Source: Solimonas sp041659605
Lineage (GTDB): Bacteria; Pseudomonadota; Gammaproteobacteria; Nevskiales; Nevskiaceae
Direction of reading: 5' to 3'
Assembly: GCA_041659605.1 (NCBI GenBank)
Contig: JBAZXW010000005.1
Span: 160,416-224,415, forward strand
Length of the DNA: 64,000 nucleotides
The notes under the pieces are model-generated. The model saw only the letters and a list, made by a program, of their open reading frames with translations, did no database searches and was not told where the DNA came from. A program made the translations under genes and the position numbers. Of the stretch, positions 16,341-25,195 are shown piece after piece; the stretch's first letter is position 1, and every line of letters starts with the position of its first letter.

Positions 16341-18470
16341 ATGAAACGAGTTTCGGTCGACATCGGCGGCACCTTCACCGACTGCTTCGTCGTCTGGGAC
16401 AACCAGTACGTCGAAGGCAAGGCGCTGACCACGCATCACAACCTCGCACTGGGCTTCAACGACTCGCTGGGCGACGCCTGCACTCAGCTCAGGCTGGAGC
16501 CGGCACAGCTGCTGTCGCAGGTCGACTCGGTGCGCTACTCGACGACGCTGGGCACCAACGCGCTGATCGAACGCAAGGGTCCGCGCATCGGCGCGCTGGT
16601 GACCACCGGCTTCAAGAGCACGATTCCGCTGTCGCGTGCGCGCGGCTACGGCGAAGGCCTGTCCGAGCCTGAGCAGATGGACATTCCCAACGCGCGGCGC
16701 CCGCAGCCGATCGTGCCGATCCCGATGATCCGCGAAGTGCGTGAGCGCGTGGACTATCTGGGCAACATCTTCTGGGCGCTGGACGAGGACGACGTGCGCC
16801 TGCGCATCCGCGAGCTGGTCGACGCCGGCGCCGAGGCCCTGGTGGTCGTGTTCACCAACAGCGTGGTCAATCCCGCGCATGAACTGCGCGTGCGCGAGAT
16901 CTTCCTGGACGAGTACCCGGCGCACCTGCTGGGGGCGATCCCGATGCTGCTGTCGCACCAGGTCGCCGGCCGCAAGGGCGAGTACGCGCGCGGCATGTCG
17001 ACGATCATGGACGCCTTCCTGCACCAGACCATGTATCACGGCCTGGGTACGCTGGAGCTGAACCTGCGCGCGCAGGGCTACGGCAAGCCAATGCTGGTCA
17101 GCCACAACTCCGGCGGCATGGCGCAGCTCAACTCGACCGATGCGCTGCAGACCGTGCACTCCGGCCCGGTCTCGGGCATCGCGGCAAGCGAACATCTCGC
17201 CGCGGCCGCGGAACTGGGCAACGTCGTCGCCACCGACATGGGCGGCACCAGCTTCGACATCGGCATCGTCGACCAGGGCGGGGTGAAGCACTACGACTTC
17301 AACCCGGTGATCGACCGCTGGCTGGTGTCGGTGCCGATGGTGCACCTGGTGACGCTGGGCGCCGGCGGCGGTTCCATCGCCCGTTACGACCGATTGTTCG
17401 GCTCGATCGAGATCGGCCCGCAATCCGCCGGCTCCGATCCCGGACCGGCGTGCTATGACCGCGGCGGCCTCAAGCCGACCGTGACCGACGCCGACCTGCT
17501 GCTCGGCTATCTCGACCCGAAAAACTACGCCAACGGCCGCATCCCGCTGACGCCGCGCCGCGCGAAGCAGGCGATGGAGGACGAGCTGTGCGACGCGCTG
17601 GATCTCGACGTGGCCGGAGTCGCCAAGCTGATCAAGCGCAACGTCGATGCCAGCATGGCCAACGGCATCGCCACCGAGCTGCGCACACGCGGCTACGAGC
17701 CCAAGGACTTCACCATCCTCGCTTACGGCGGTAACGGCCCGCTGCACGCCTGCGGCATCGCCAACGCGCTGGGCGTGTCGAAGATCCTGGCGCCGCCGTT
17801 CTCGTCGACTTTCTCGGCCTGCGGCGCCGGCAACGTCAACCAGATGCACATCCACGAGATGAGCACCTGGACCGTGCTGTTCAACGCCGGCCTGAAGAGC
17901 TTCTTCTCCGATTACGACAGCTTCAACCGCGGCGTCGAGGAGCTCGAGCATCGCGGCCGCGAAGATCTGTTGCGCCAGGGCATGCGAGAGGATGAGATCC
18001 GCTACCGCCTTGAACTGGACATGCGCTACGGCAACCAGCGCGTGCAGACCGCGGTGGTGACCGACCTGTCGCGCCTGCGCTCGCAGAAGGACGTGCTGGC
18101 GCTGATGGACCAGTTCCACAAGTGCTACGGCGCGCGTTTCGGCGAGGGCAGCCAGTCGCCCGAGACCGGCGTACGCATCAACACCATCCGCGTCTGCTCC
18201 TACGTCGAGCAGCCGAAGGTGGCCTTCGCCAAGCTCAAGCTCAGCGGCAAGGTCGTTGCGCCGCCGCAGCCCGTGGGCCAGCGCGAGTGCCATTACGTCG
18301 GTCACGACCGTCCGCTGCCGACGCCGATCTACGACGACGAAGCGCTGGTCGAAGGCACGCGCATCGAAGGGCCGGCGATCGTCACCACCCGCGCGACCAC
18401 TTACCTGGTGGAGCCGGGCTGGGCCTTCCACGCGGCGGCGCAGCGCGGCGTGTGGTTCCTGAAGAAATGA
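16341..18470 (+). CDS. hydantoinase-A-like carboxylase subunit (second copy)
   Basis: 709 residues, the usual size of acetone-carboxylase beta (AcxA). The actin-like ATPase motifs VDIGGTFTDCFVVWD (residues 6-20) and VATDMGGTSFDIGIVD (about 295-310) are intact, as are VRYSTTLGTNALIERKGPR and the C-terminal domain with FTILAYGGNGPLHACGIANA. It is diverged from the copy at 13810, so they probably form a heteromeric pair rather than redundant copies. It is separated from its upstream partner by a REP hairpin, with GGAGAAAAGG before the ATG. Confidence 0.88.
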   Translation: MKRVSVDIGGTFTDCFVVWDNQYVEGKALTTHHNLALGFNDSLGDACTQLRLEPAQLLSQVDSVRYSTTLGTNALIERKGPRIGALVTTGFKSTIPLSRARGYGEGLSEPEQMDIPNARRPQPIVPIPMIREVRERVDYLGNIFWALDEDDVRLRIRELVDAGAEALVVVFTNSVVNPAHELRVREIFLDEYPAHLLGAIPMLLSHQVAGRKGEYARGMSTIMDAFLHQTMYHGLGTLELNLRAQGYGKPMLVSHNSGGMAQLNSTDALQTVHSGPVSGIAASEHLAAAAELGNVVATDMGGTSFDIGIVDQGGVKHYDFNPVIDRWLVSVPMVHLVTLGAGGGSIARYDRLFGSIEIGPQSAGSDPGPACYDRGGLKPTVTDADLLLGYLDPKNYANGRIPLTPRRAKQAMEDELCDALDLDVAGVAKLIKRNVDASMANGIATELRTRGYEPKDFTILAYGGNGPLHACGIANALGVSKILAPPFSSTFSACGAGNVNQMHIHEMSTWTVLFNAGLKSFFSDYDSFNRGVEELEHRGREDLLRQGMREDEIRYRLELDMRYGNQRVQTAVVTDLSRLRSQKDVLALMDQFHKCYGARFGEGSQSPETGVRINTIRVCSYVEQPKVAFAKLKLSGKVVAPPQPVGQRECHYVGHDRPLPTPIYDDEALVEGTRIEGPAIVTTRATTYLVEPGWAFHAAAQRGVWFLKK

Positions 18471-18471
18471 C

Positions 18472-18513
18472 GTAGGGCGGCCCGTGGCCGCCGGCGGGCA
18501 TGGCCCGCCCTAC
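18472..18513. repeat. REP-type imperfect palindrome
   Basis: GTAGGGCGG...CCGCCCTAC imperfect hairpin starting two bases after the HydA stop and ending 12 bases before the HydB ATG. It is a different REP family from the one at 16261. Confidence 0.75.
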
Positions 18514-18525
18514 AACGGAGCGAAG

Positions 18526-20778
18526 ATGAACGACAACACGATTTCGAAAGAGGACAAGGCGCTCCTCGACAAGTTTCTCGCCGACAACCAGCTCTTCCTC
18601 GGGCCCGATCCCGACATCATGCGCAATCACAGCCTGTCGCCGCGCTCCGCGGCGGAGGACGCGATCCTGAAGAAGGGCCTGGACACGCACCAGGTGCATC
18701 ACGTGCGCGGCCTGATCAACGCGGCGCTGTCCGAAGCCTTCACGATGGTCAATCAGATGGGCGCCGCACCCGGCGCCAAGTGGGGCGATCTCGTCACCGG
18801 CATCTACACCGCGCAGGGCGACCTCGCGATGATCGCGCCGCACGGCATCATCGCTTTCGCCGCCTGTTGCTTCTACCCGATCCGCTTCATCATCAAGAAC
18901 TGGACGAACGACCAGACCGTCGGGGTCAAGGACGGCGACGGCTTCATCCACAACGACGCGCGCTACGGCGGCATCCACAACACCGACCAGTCGATGATGG
19001 TGCCGCTGTTCTGGAAGGGCGAGCTGGTCTGCTGGCTGTCGAGCACGATCCACGAGGGCGAGAACGGCGCCTGCGAGCCGGGCGGCATGCCGGCGGCTGC
19101 GGAGAGCAAGTACGACGAGGGCATCAAGATGTCGCCCTTCAAGGTCGTCGAGAACTTCCAGCTCAAGCGCGACCTCGTCACCTTCCTGCAGAACTCGGTG
19201 CGCGACCCGAAACTTCAACTGGAAGACATGAAGGTCAAGCTGCACGCGGTCATGCGCCTGCGCGATCGGATCATCGCGATCCTCGACCAGTTCGGTCGCG
19301 ATGCGCTGATGGGCACGCTGCGCCTGCACCTCGAAGACACCGAGACGGAAATGCGCCGGCGCATCCGCGAGCTGCCGGATGGCACCGTGCGCGTGCTGCA
19401 GTTCATGGACTCGTCGCTGCGCGAGAACTGCATGCAGAAGATCTCGCTGGCGATCACGGTCAAGGGCGACCGCATGGTCCTGGATTTCCGCGGCACGGCG
19501 CCGCAGTTCCTGAACCGGTCGGTCAACACCAACATCGCCTCGTTCAAGGCGGCGCTGTGCACCGGCCTGCTGCAGAACATCTGGCCGGACCTGCCCCACA
19601 CGATGGCGGTGCTGTCGCCGATCGAGATCATCACCGACCGCAACTCGATCATCGATGCAGAAGGCGAGATGCCGCAGGCGATGAGCCTGATGCCGCTGTT
19701 CAAGGGCTGCGTCGTCTGGACCATCCCGATGGCCAAGCTCAACTACAGCCTGCCGCACAAGTATTCGGCCATCGTCGCCTCGCAGTACGACCAGGCCGCG
19801 ACCTTCATCTACGGTGGCGTCACCCAGCACGGCGACATCACCGGCAACTTCTGCGCCGACATCAACGGCAACGGCCAGGGCGCGCGCAGCCATGCCGACG
19901 GCGAGCACAGCGTGTCGCCGGTGTTCGGCTTCATGTGCGATTCCGGCGAACACGAGATCAACGAGGAAGACACGCCGATCATCCGCCTCGGCGCGCAGCG
20001 CCTGGCCAAGGACCGCGTCGCCTGGGGCAAGTACCGCGGCGGCCTCGGCTACGAGCAGATCGCCACCGCGCGCGGCTCCGGCCTGTGGGGCTTCATGACC
20101 GGATGCGAGGGCTCGAAGTTTCCTTCGGCGCAGGGCTTGTTCGGCGGCTACTCCTGTCCGTCGTACCAGCTGCTCAAGATCAAGGGCATCAATATCTTCG
20201 AGGAGCTGAAGAAGGACCCGAAGGTGGTCGAGGTCTTCGACATCGTCGAGCTGATGAACAAGCGGCCGATCCCCGGCGGCAAGTACAGCAGCAACGACAT
20301 GGGCATGACCTTCGAGGTCTGCAACGAAGGCGAGATCTACATGATCTGCCAGGGCTCCGGCGGCGGCTACGGCGACGTCCTCGAGCGCGATCCGGCACTG
20401 GTGATGAAGGACCTCGCCGAGGATCTGATGTCGCACGAGAACGCGCGCGACATCTACAAGGTCGTCTACGACGAGAAGACCCTGGTCGTCGACGAGGACG
20501 CGACGCAGAAGCTGCGCGCGGACTGCCGCGGTGAACGCATCCGCCGCGCCAAGCCCTTCGATCAGTTTTGCAAGGAGTGGGTGACGGCCGAACCGCCCGC
20601 GCATCTGCCGTACTTCGGCTCCTGGGACAACCCGAGGGAGATCTACGCGACGACGATGGGACAGCGCGTGAAGATGCCCGCCGATCAGCTGCAGGGCGCC
20701 TTCATGCTCAATCCGAAGGATGTGCGCATCGCCGAGCTGGAAGCGGAACTGGCGGCCTGTAAGGCGGTGAAAGCGTAA
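18526..20778 (+). CDS. hydantoinase-B-like carboxylase subunit
   Basis: 750 residues of the HydB/oxoprolinase-B family, the size of acetone-carboxylase alpha (AcxB). Blocks include HHVRGLINAALSEAFTMVNQ, GDLVTGIYTAQGDLAMIAPH and MVLDFRGTAPQFLNRSVNTN, plus a glycine-rich end region SGGGYGDVLERDPALV. In the Acx/Apc enzymes this subunit carries the metal-dependent site where the activated ketone is carboxylated. The protein ends in a short charged helix (AELEAELAACKAVKA). The real start is the ATG at 18526, since the open frame upstream lies in the REP element. Confidence 0.88.
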   Translation: MNDNTISKEDKALLDKFLADNQLFLGPDPDIMRNHSLSPRSAAEDAILKKGLDTHQVHHVRGLINAALSEAFTMVNQMGAAPGAKWGDLVTGIYTAQGDLAMIAPHGIIAFAACCFYPIRFIIKNWTNDQTVGVKDGDGFIHNDARYGGIHNTDQSMMVPLFWKGELVCWLSSTIHEGENGACEPGGMPAAAESKYDEGIKMSPFKVVENFQLKRDLVTFLQNSVRDPKLQLEDMKVKLHAVMRLRDRIIAILDQFGRDALMGTLRLHLEDTETEMRRRIRELPDGTVRVLQFMDSSLRENCMQKISLAITVKGDRMVLDFRGTAPQFLNRSVNTNIASFKAALCTGLLQNIWPDLPHTMAVLSPIEIITDRNSIIDAEGEMPQAMSLMPLFKGCVVWTIPMAKLNYSLPHKYSAIVASQYDQAATFIYGGVTQHGDITGNFCADINGNGQGARSHADGEHSVSPVFGFMCDSGEHEINEEDTPIIRLGAQRLAKDRVAWGKYRGGLGYEQIATARGSGLWGFMTGCEGSKFPSAQGLFGGYSCPSYQLLKIKGINIFEELKKDPKVVEVFDIVELMNKRPIPGGKYSSNDMGMTFEVCNEGEIYMICQGSGGGYGDVLERDPALVMKDLAEDLMSHENARDIYKVVYDEKTLVVDEDATQKLRADCRGERIRRAKPFDQFCKEWVTAEPPAHLPYFGSWDNPREIYATTMGQRVKMPADQLQGAFMLNPKDVRIAELEAELAACKAVKA

Positions 20779-20801
20779 TGCCGAGCATTCCTTTCTTGTG
20801 T

Positions 20802-20934
20802 TCCCTCTCCCTCACGAATGTGGGGGAGAGGGTCAGGGTGAGGGGGTGGTGGCTGCGTGCACGAGGCTTCCACGCCGCGTACCGCGGCGCCCCCTCACCC
20901 CAACCCTCTCCCCCCTTGCGGGGGGCGAGGGAGT
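20802..20934. repeat. pair of REP elements in inverted orientation
   Basis: Two CCCTCTCC-rich hairpins, about 20802-20846 and 20889-20934, face each other. Each has its own stem-loop (for example CTCCCCCC/GGGGGGCGAG around TTGC). They fill the gap between HydB and the SDR gene and may act as an mRNA-processing or termination structure. Confidence 0.8.
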
Positions 20935-20957
20935 AATCCCCGCGAGGAGAGTCGAAA

Positions 20958-21752
20958 ATGGATTACCAAAAAGCATTCCGCGTCGACGGCAAGGTGGCTC
21001 TGGTCACCGGTGCGGCGCGCGGCATTGGCGCAGAGATTGCGCAGGCGCTGGCGCAATCCGGCGCGGCTGTTCTCGTGACCGACGTGCAGGAATCCGCCGG
21101 TCGCGAGACGGTCGCGCGCATCCGCAAGGCGGGCGGCAAGGCCGAGTTCCAGAAGCACGACGTCGTCGATGAGTCCCAGTGGGAGTCGGCGGTCGCCGCG
21201 GCGATCAAGACCTTCGGCAAGCTCGACGTGCTGGTCAACAACGCTGGCATCGAGACCGCGGCCCTGCTGACGCAGTGCACGCTGGACGACTTCCAGCGCG
21301 TGATGAACGTCAACGTCAACGGCGTGTTCCTCGGCCTCAAGCACGCGGTGCGCGCGATGAAGCCAGGGAGCTCGATCGTCAACCTGTCGTCGGTCGCCGG
21401 CCTGATCGGCACGACGGGACACATCTCGTACCACACGTCGAAAGGCGCGGTGCGCATCATGAGCAAGGCGGCCGCGGTGGAATGCGCGCAGCTGGGTGCC
21501 GGCATCCGCGTCAACTCCGTGCATCCGGCGATCGTGCAGACCGACATGGGCACGAACTTCATCCAGCACGCGGTCGATCTGGGCCTCGCGCCCGACTATG
21601 CGACCGCCGAGGCGGCATTCAAGGCGGGTCATCTGCTGGGACTGGGCACGCCGGCGGACGTCGCCGCCGCGGTGCTGTACCTGGCTTCCGACGCCGCGCG
21701 CTGGATCACCGGCACCGAGCTGGTGCTCGACGGCGGCTATACGGCGATCTAG
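20958..21752 (+). CDS. SDR-family alcohol dehydrogenase
   Basis: 264 residues of a classical short-chain dehydrogenase. It has the cofactor motif LVTGAARGIGAEIAQALAQS near the start, VLVNNAGIETAA, and the catalytic Ser of LSSVAGLIGTTG with YHTSKG as the Tyr-x3-Lys pair. The C-terminus WITGTELVLDGGYTAI is typical of the family. Its place behind the carboxylase suggests oxidation of a secondary alcohol to the ketone substrate, the role of 1-phenylethanol dehydrogenase in the acetophenone system; the actual substrate is unknown. GAGGAGAG precedes the ATG. Confidence 0.85.
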   Translation: MDYQKAFRVDGKVALVTGAARGIGAEIAQALAQSGAAVLVTDVQESAGRETVARIRKAGGKAEFQKHDVVDESQWESAVAAAIKTFGKLDVLVNNAGIETAALLTQCTLDDFQRVMNVNVNGVFLGLKHAVRAMKPGSSIVNLSSVAGLIGTTGHISYHTSKGAVRIMSKAAAVECAQLGAGIRVNSVHPAIVQTDMGTNFIQHAVDLGLAPDYATAEAAFKAGHLLGLGTPADVAAAVLYLASDAARWITGTELVLDGGYTAI

Positions 21753-21754
21753 CG

Positions 21755-22561
21755 ATGCCCGCATTGGCGCCGATGCTGTCCGCGGGTCGCCGGCCGCTGT
21801 GGCTGGACTACGGCGACTACGCCGGCGCGTTGCTCGCCGGCGGCAAGCTGCCGTGGCTGGACGTGGCCGCGTACGTCGCGCTGCAGCGCAAGGCCCAGGG
21901 CCTGCTGCGCTCGGATGTCGTGCAATTGCCGGTGGCGGATGTCTGCGCGGCCTGGGTCGCGGCGCGGCCGGCACTGCGCGCGGAGATGGCGTCAAAGAAG
22001 CGAACGCTGTTTCCGCTGAAGACACTATTGGCGGACGCGGGGCTGCGCACGCTTCTGCTCGAACTGACGCGCGGACTGCGCGCCTGCTTCGATGGTCTGC
22101 CGCTGGCATTGGTCTGTCCTTCTCCGGGTGCGTGGGTCGTCCAGGCCTGGCGCCTCGCACAAGGCGCCGACGCGCCGGTCGAGGTGAGCGAGGACGACAC
22201 CGACGGTGCGAGCGTCTACATCGCCGACTTCCTGCGCGCCTTCGGCGAAGCCGGCGTCGATGTTCTGCTGCTGCAGGAGGCAGGCGAGGGTACGAAGGCG
22301 CTCGATCTGTACCAGCCGGTGCTGAACGTCGCCGCGCACTACCGCTGGGAAGCCGGCTTGCAGTCCGCCGTCGAGATTGCCGGAGAGGGCCTGTCCTTCG
22401 TCATCTCGCCAGCCTCGGCCAGCGGGCGGGATCTGCCCCCGGGTGTCTGGAATGGCGGCGCGGCCCCCGAGTGTCCGGCACAAGGATTCCGCTACGCGAA
22501 GATTCCGGCCGATGCGCAGCCCGAGATCGTGCTGCAGCGCCTGGCGGAGCTGCGGACATGA
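21755..22561 (+). CDS. unrecognised 268-residue cytoplasmic protein of the carboxylase operon
   Basis: I do not recognise this family with certainty. The 268 residues have no signal peptide or membrane helix. The segment LALVCPSPGAWVVQAWRLAQ followed by VDVLLLQEAGEG has the alternating strand-helix look of a TIM barrel of the UroD/MetE type, but no metal-binding set is obvious. It starts 2 bases after the SDR stop and overlaps the next gene by 4 bases (ATGA), so it is a genuine operon member. It could be the counterpart of the loosely bound fifth subunit of acetophenone carboxylase; that is speculation from gene position. Confidence 0.6.
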   Translation: MPALAPMLSAGRRPLWLDYGDYAGALLAGGKLPWLDVAAYVALQRKAQGLLRSDVVQLPVADVCAAWVAARPALRAEMASKKRTLFPLKTLLADAGLRTLLLELTRGLRACFDGLPLALVCPSPGAWVVQAWRLAQGADAPVEVSEDDTDGASVYIADFLRAFGEAGVDVLLLQEAGEGTKALDLYQPVLNVAAHYRWEAGLQSAVEIAGEGLSFVISPASASGRDLPPGVWNGGAAPECPAQGFRYAKIPADAQPEIVLQRLAELRT

Positions 22562-23037
22562 CTGACACCGATCCGTCGCTGGCCTTGCGCGGCACGCACC
22601 TGATGACGATGCAGGCCACGCTGCAGTCGCCGCCGGAAGTGATCGGGCCGGTGCAGGAAGGCATCCGCATCAATTTCTTCGTCACCGGCGGCAGCTTCGA
22701 GGGTGCGCGCCTGCGCGGCCGCGTGCGCGAGGTCGGGCAGGACGCCTTCCTGCTGCGCCGCGACGGCATCGGCCAGCTCGATGTGCTGTTGACGCTGGAG
22801 ACCGACGACGGCGCGCTGATCGAGGCGCGCTATGACGGTCTGGGCGACTTCGGCGAAAACGCCTACGAGGCCTTCCTGCGCGGTGAGCTGCCGCTGGAAG
22901 TGGGCCTGCGCACTTTCCCCCGGCTGCGCACGGCGCATGCGGGCTACCAGTGGCTGCAGCGCCTGGCCTGCGTCGGTGTCGGTCGCGTCGATCTGCAGAG
23001 CGCAACGGTGCGCTACGAGGTCTACGCGCTGGAATAA
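22558..23037 (+). CDS. DUF3237-family protein
   Basis: 159 residues resembling DUF3237. A beta-rich fold contains GIRINFFVTGGSFEGARLRG, then TLETDDGALIEARYDGLGDF and the end block FPRLRTAHAGYQWLQRLACV. DUF3237 proteins form small beta-barrels of unknown function and often accompany degradative enzymes. No export signal is seen. Its start overlaps the stop of the preceding gene, and the CoA-ligase gene follows 27 bases later. A role in binding or processing a hydrophobic pathway intermediate is possible but unproven. Confidence 0.75.
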   Translation: MTDTDPSLALRGTHLMTMQATLQSPPEVIGPVQEGIRINFFVTGGSFEGARLRGRVREVGQDAFLLRRDGIGQLDVLLTLETDDGALIEARYDGLGDFGENAYEAFLRGELPLEVGLRTFPRLRTAHAGYQWLQRLACVGVGRVDLQSATVRYEVYALE

Positions 23038-23064
23038 GGACAGGACGACAAGGAGAAACGAGCG

Positions 23065-25098
23065 ATGGTCATGGAAGGAGAGAAGCTGTGGGCCCCGCGG
23101 TCCGAATTCGCGGCAGGCTCCAACATCGCCCGCTACCAGCGCTGGCTGAAGGCAGAACGCGCCGTCGACGCGCCAGATTACGCGGCACTGTGGCAGTGGT
23201 CGGTGACCGACCTGCAAGACTTCTGGTCGTCGATCTGGGACTACTTCGACGTGCAGTCGGATGCGCCGTATTCCAGCGTGCTGGTGCCGCCGCGCGATCC
23301 GGCGCAGATGATGGGCACGCAGTGGTTTCCCGGCTCGCGCGTGAACTATGCCGAGCACCTGCTGCGCCACGAAACGCAGGGCGGCGAGCGGACCGTGTTC
23401 CATCACCTGTCGGAGACGCGGCCGCTGGCGCGGATGAGCTGGAACGATCTGGGCCGGCAGGTGCGCATCCTCGCCACGCAGTTGCGCGCGCTGGGCGTGC
23501 AGCCGGGCGACCGCGTCGTGTCCTACATGCCCAACGTGCCGGAAACCGCGGTGGCGATGATTGCGACGGTGGCGGTCGGCGCGGTGTGGTCGTCGGCGGC
23601 GCCGGAGTTCGGCGTCAAGACCGTGATCGAGCGCTTCTCGCAGATCGAGCCCAAGGTGCTGTTCGCCGCCGACGGATACCGCTTCGGCGGCAAGGACTAC
23701 GGCCGTGAAGGCGAAGTGCGGCGTATCGCCGAGGCGCTTCCTTCGCTGCAGAAAATTGTCTGGCTGCCCTACCTGAATCCCGATGCGCCGGCGCCGGCGC
23801 TGCCGCAGCTGCTCAGCTGGTCGGCGCTGCTCAATCATGCGGACGTGCCGCGCGAGCGCTTTCGCTTCGAGCGCGTCGCGCACGATCACCCTCTGTGGGT
23901 CGTGTTCTCGTCGGGCACGACCGGCCTGCCCAAGGCCATCGTGCACAGCCATGTCGGTGTGCTCGTCGAGCATCTCAAGCTGCTCAGCTTCCACCTCAAT
24001 CTCGGCCCGCATTCGGTGATGTTCTTCTACAGCACCACCGGCTGGATGATGTGGAACTTGCTGCTGGCGGCGCTGCTGACCGGCAGCGCGGTGGTGCTCT
24101 ATGACGGGAGCCCGGCCCATCCCGGACCTGACTTCCTCTGGCAGCTCGCCGCGGACACCGGCACCACCAGCTTCGGCGCCAGCCCGACCTTCGTGCAGAT
24201 GATGGAGAAGGCCGGTTTGCGTCCGGGCGAGAAGTACGACTTGTCGGCACTGGAGGGCATCGTCGTCGCCGGTGCGCCGTCGACGCCGGAGACCTTCGAC
24301 TGGTTCTACCGCTGCGTGAAGCGCGACCTGTGGGTGACCTCGCAGTCCGGCGGCACCGAGATCTGCAGCGGCTTCGTCGGCGCGTCACCGACGCTGTCGG
24401 TGCACGCCGGCGAGATCCAGACGCGCATGCTCGGCATGGACGTGCACGCGTGGAGCGACGACGGCCGCGAACTGATCGACGAGGTCGGCGAGCTGGTGGT
24501 GACGCGGCCGTTTCCGTCGATGCCGATCAAGTTCTGGAACGACGCTGGCGACAAGCGCTACCGCGAGTCCTACTTCGAGGCCATGGAACACATTCGGCCC
24601 GGCACCTGGCGCCACGGCGACTTCATCAAGATCAACGCGCGCGGCGGCTGCTACATCTACGGTCGCTCCGATTCGACGCTCAACCGCTACGGCGTGCGCA
24701 TCGGCACCGCCGAGATTTACCGCGCCGTCGAGCAGGTGCCGGAAGTCGCCGACAGCCTGATCGTCTGCTGCGAACTGCCGGGCGGCAATTTCTTCATGCC
24801 GCTGTTCGTCAGGCTCAAGCCGGGCGTGGCGCTGGACGAAGGCCTGCGCCGCCGGATCAACGCCAAGCTGCGCGACGACTGCAGCCCGCGCCACGTGCCC
24901 GACCGCATCTACGACGTCGCCGCTGTGCCGTACACGCTGACCGGAAAAAAGATGGAAGTGCCGGTGCGCAAGCTGCTGATGGGCTGGCCGCTGGAAAAGG
25001 CCGCGAGCCGCGACGCGATGATGAACCCGGAGGCGATCGACTGGTTCGTGCGCTTCGCGCAGGAATCGCAGGACTACCAATGGCGCGCCGCTTCGTAG
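23065..25098 (+). CDS. acetoacetyl-CoA synthetase-type CoA ligase (copy 1)
   Basis: 677 residues of an ANL-superfamily ligase of the acetoacetyl-CoA synthetase branch. It has the N-terminal signature YAALWQWSVTDLQDFWSSIW, the ATP-binding loop VVFSSGTTGLPKAIVHSHVG (about residue 276), STTGWMMWNLL, and the C-terminal catalytic lysine in YTLTGKKMEVPVRKLL. It would convert a beta-keto acid made by the upstream carboxylase into the beta-ketoacyl-CoA. The benzoylacetate-CoA ligase of acetophenone catabolism belongs to this branch, so the acid need not be acetoacetate. AAGGAG precedes the ATG. Confidence 0.87.
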   Translation: MVMEGEKLWAPRSEFAAGSNIARYQRWLKAERAVDAPDYAALWQWSVTDLQDFWSSIWDYFDVQSDAPYSSVLVPPRDPAQMMGTQWFPGSRVNYAEHLLRHETQGGERTVFHHLSETRPLARMSWNDLGRQVRILATQLRALGVQPGDRVVSYMPNVPETAVAMIATVAVGAVWSSAAPEFGVKTVIERFSQIEPKVLFAADGYRFGGKDYGREGEVRRIAEALPSLQKIVWLPYLNPDAPAPALPQLLSWSALLNHADVPRERFRFERVAHDHPLWVVFSSGTTGLPKAIVHSHVGVLVEHLKLLSFHLNLGPHSVMFFYSTTGWMMWNLLLAALLTGSAVVLYDGSPAHPGPDFLWQLAADTGTTSFGASPTFVQMMEKAGLRPGEKYDLSALEGIVVAGAPSTPETFDWFYRCVKRDLWVTSQSGGTEICSGFVGASPTLSVHAGEIQTRMLGMDVHAWSDDGRELIDEVGELVVTRPFPSMPIKFWNDAGDKRYRESYFEAMEHIRPGTWRHGDFIKINARGGCYIYGRSDSTLNRYGVRIGTAEIYRAVEQVPEVADSLIVCCELPGGNFFMPLFVRLKPGVALDEGLRRRINAKLRDDCSPRHVPDRIYDVAAVPYTLTGKKMEVPVRKLLMGWPLEKAASRDAMMNPEAIDWFVRFAQESQDYQWRAAS

Positions 25099-25113
25099 GT
25101 TTCGCTAGCGGTC

Positions 25114-25183
25114 GTAGGGCGGCAATCCTTTGCCGCCGGCGCGGGGCATGGCGAACAGCGTCGGCAAGGGATTGCCGACCTAC
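25114..25183. repeat. REP-type imperfect palindrome
   Basis: GTAGGGCGGCAATCCTTTGC at the left and GGCAAGGGATTGCCGACCTAC at the right form a long imperfect hairpin. It lies between the ligase and the second SDR gene, ending 12 bases before that start. Confidence 0.8.
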
Positions 25184-25195
25184 ATGGAGGAGCCA

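Noticed and set aside
13810..20778. N-methylhydantoinase or 5-oxoprolinase operon
   Set aside because: The dedicated zinc subunit at 15828 and two HydA-like subunits plus a CoA ligase point to a ketone carboxylase, although the alternative is noted in the entries.
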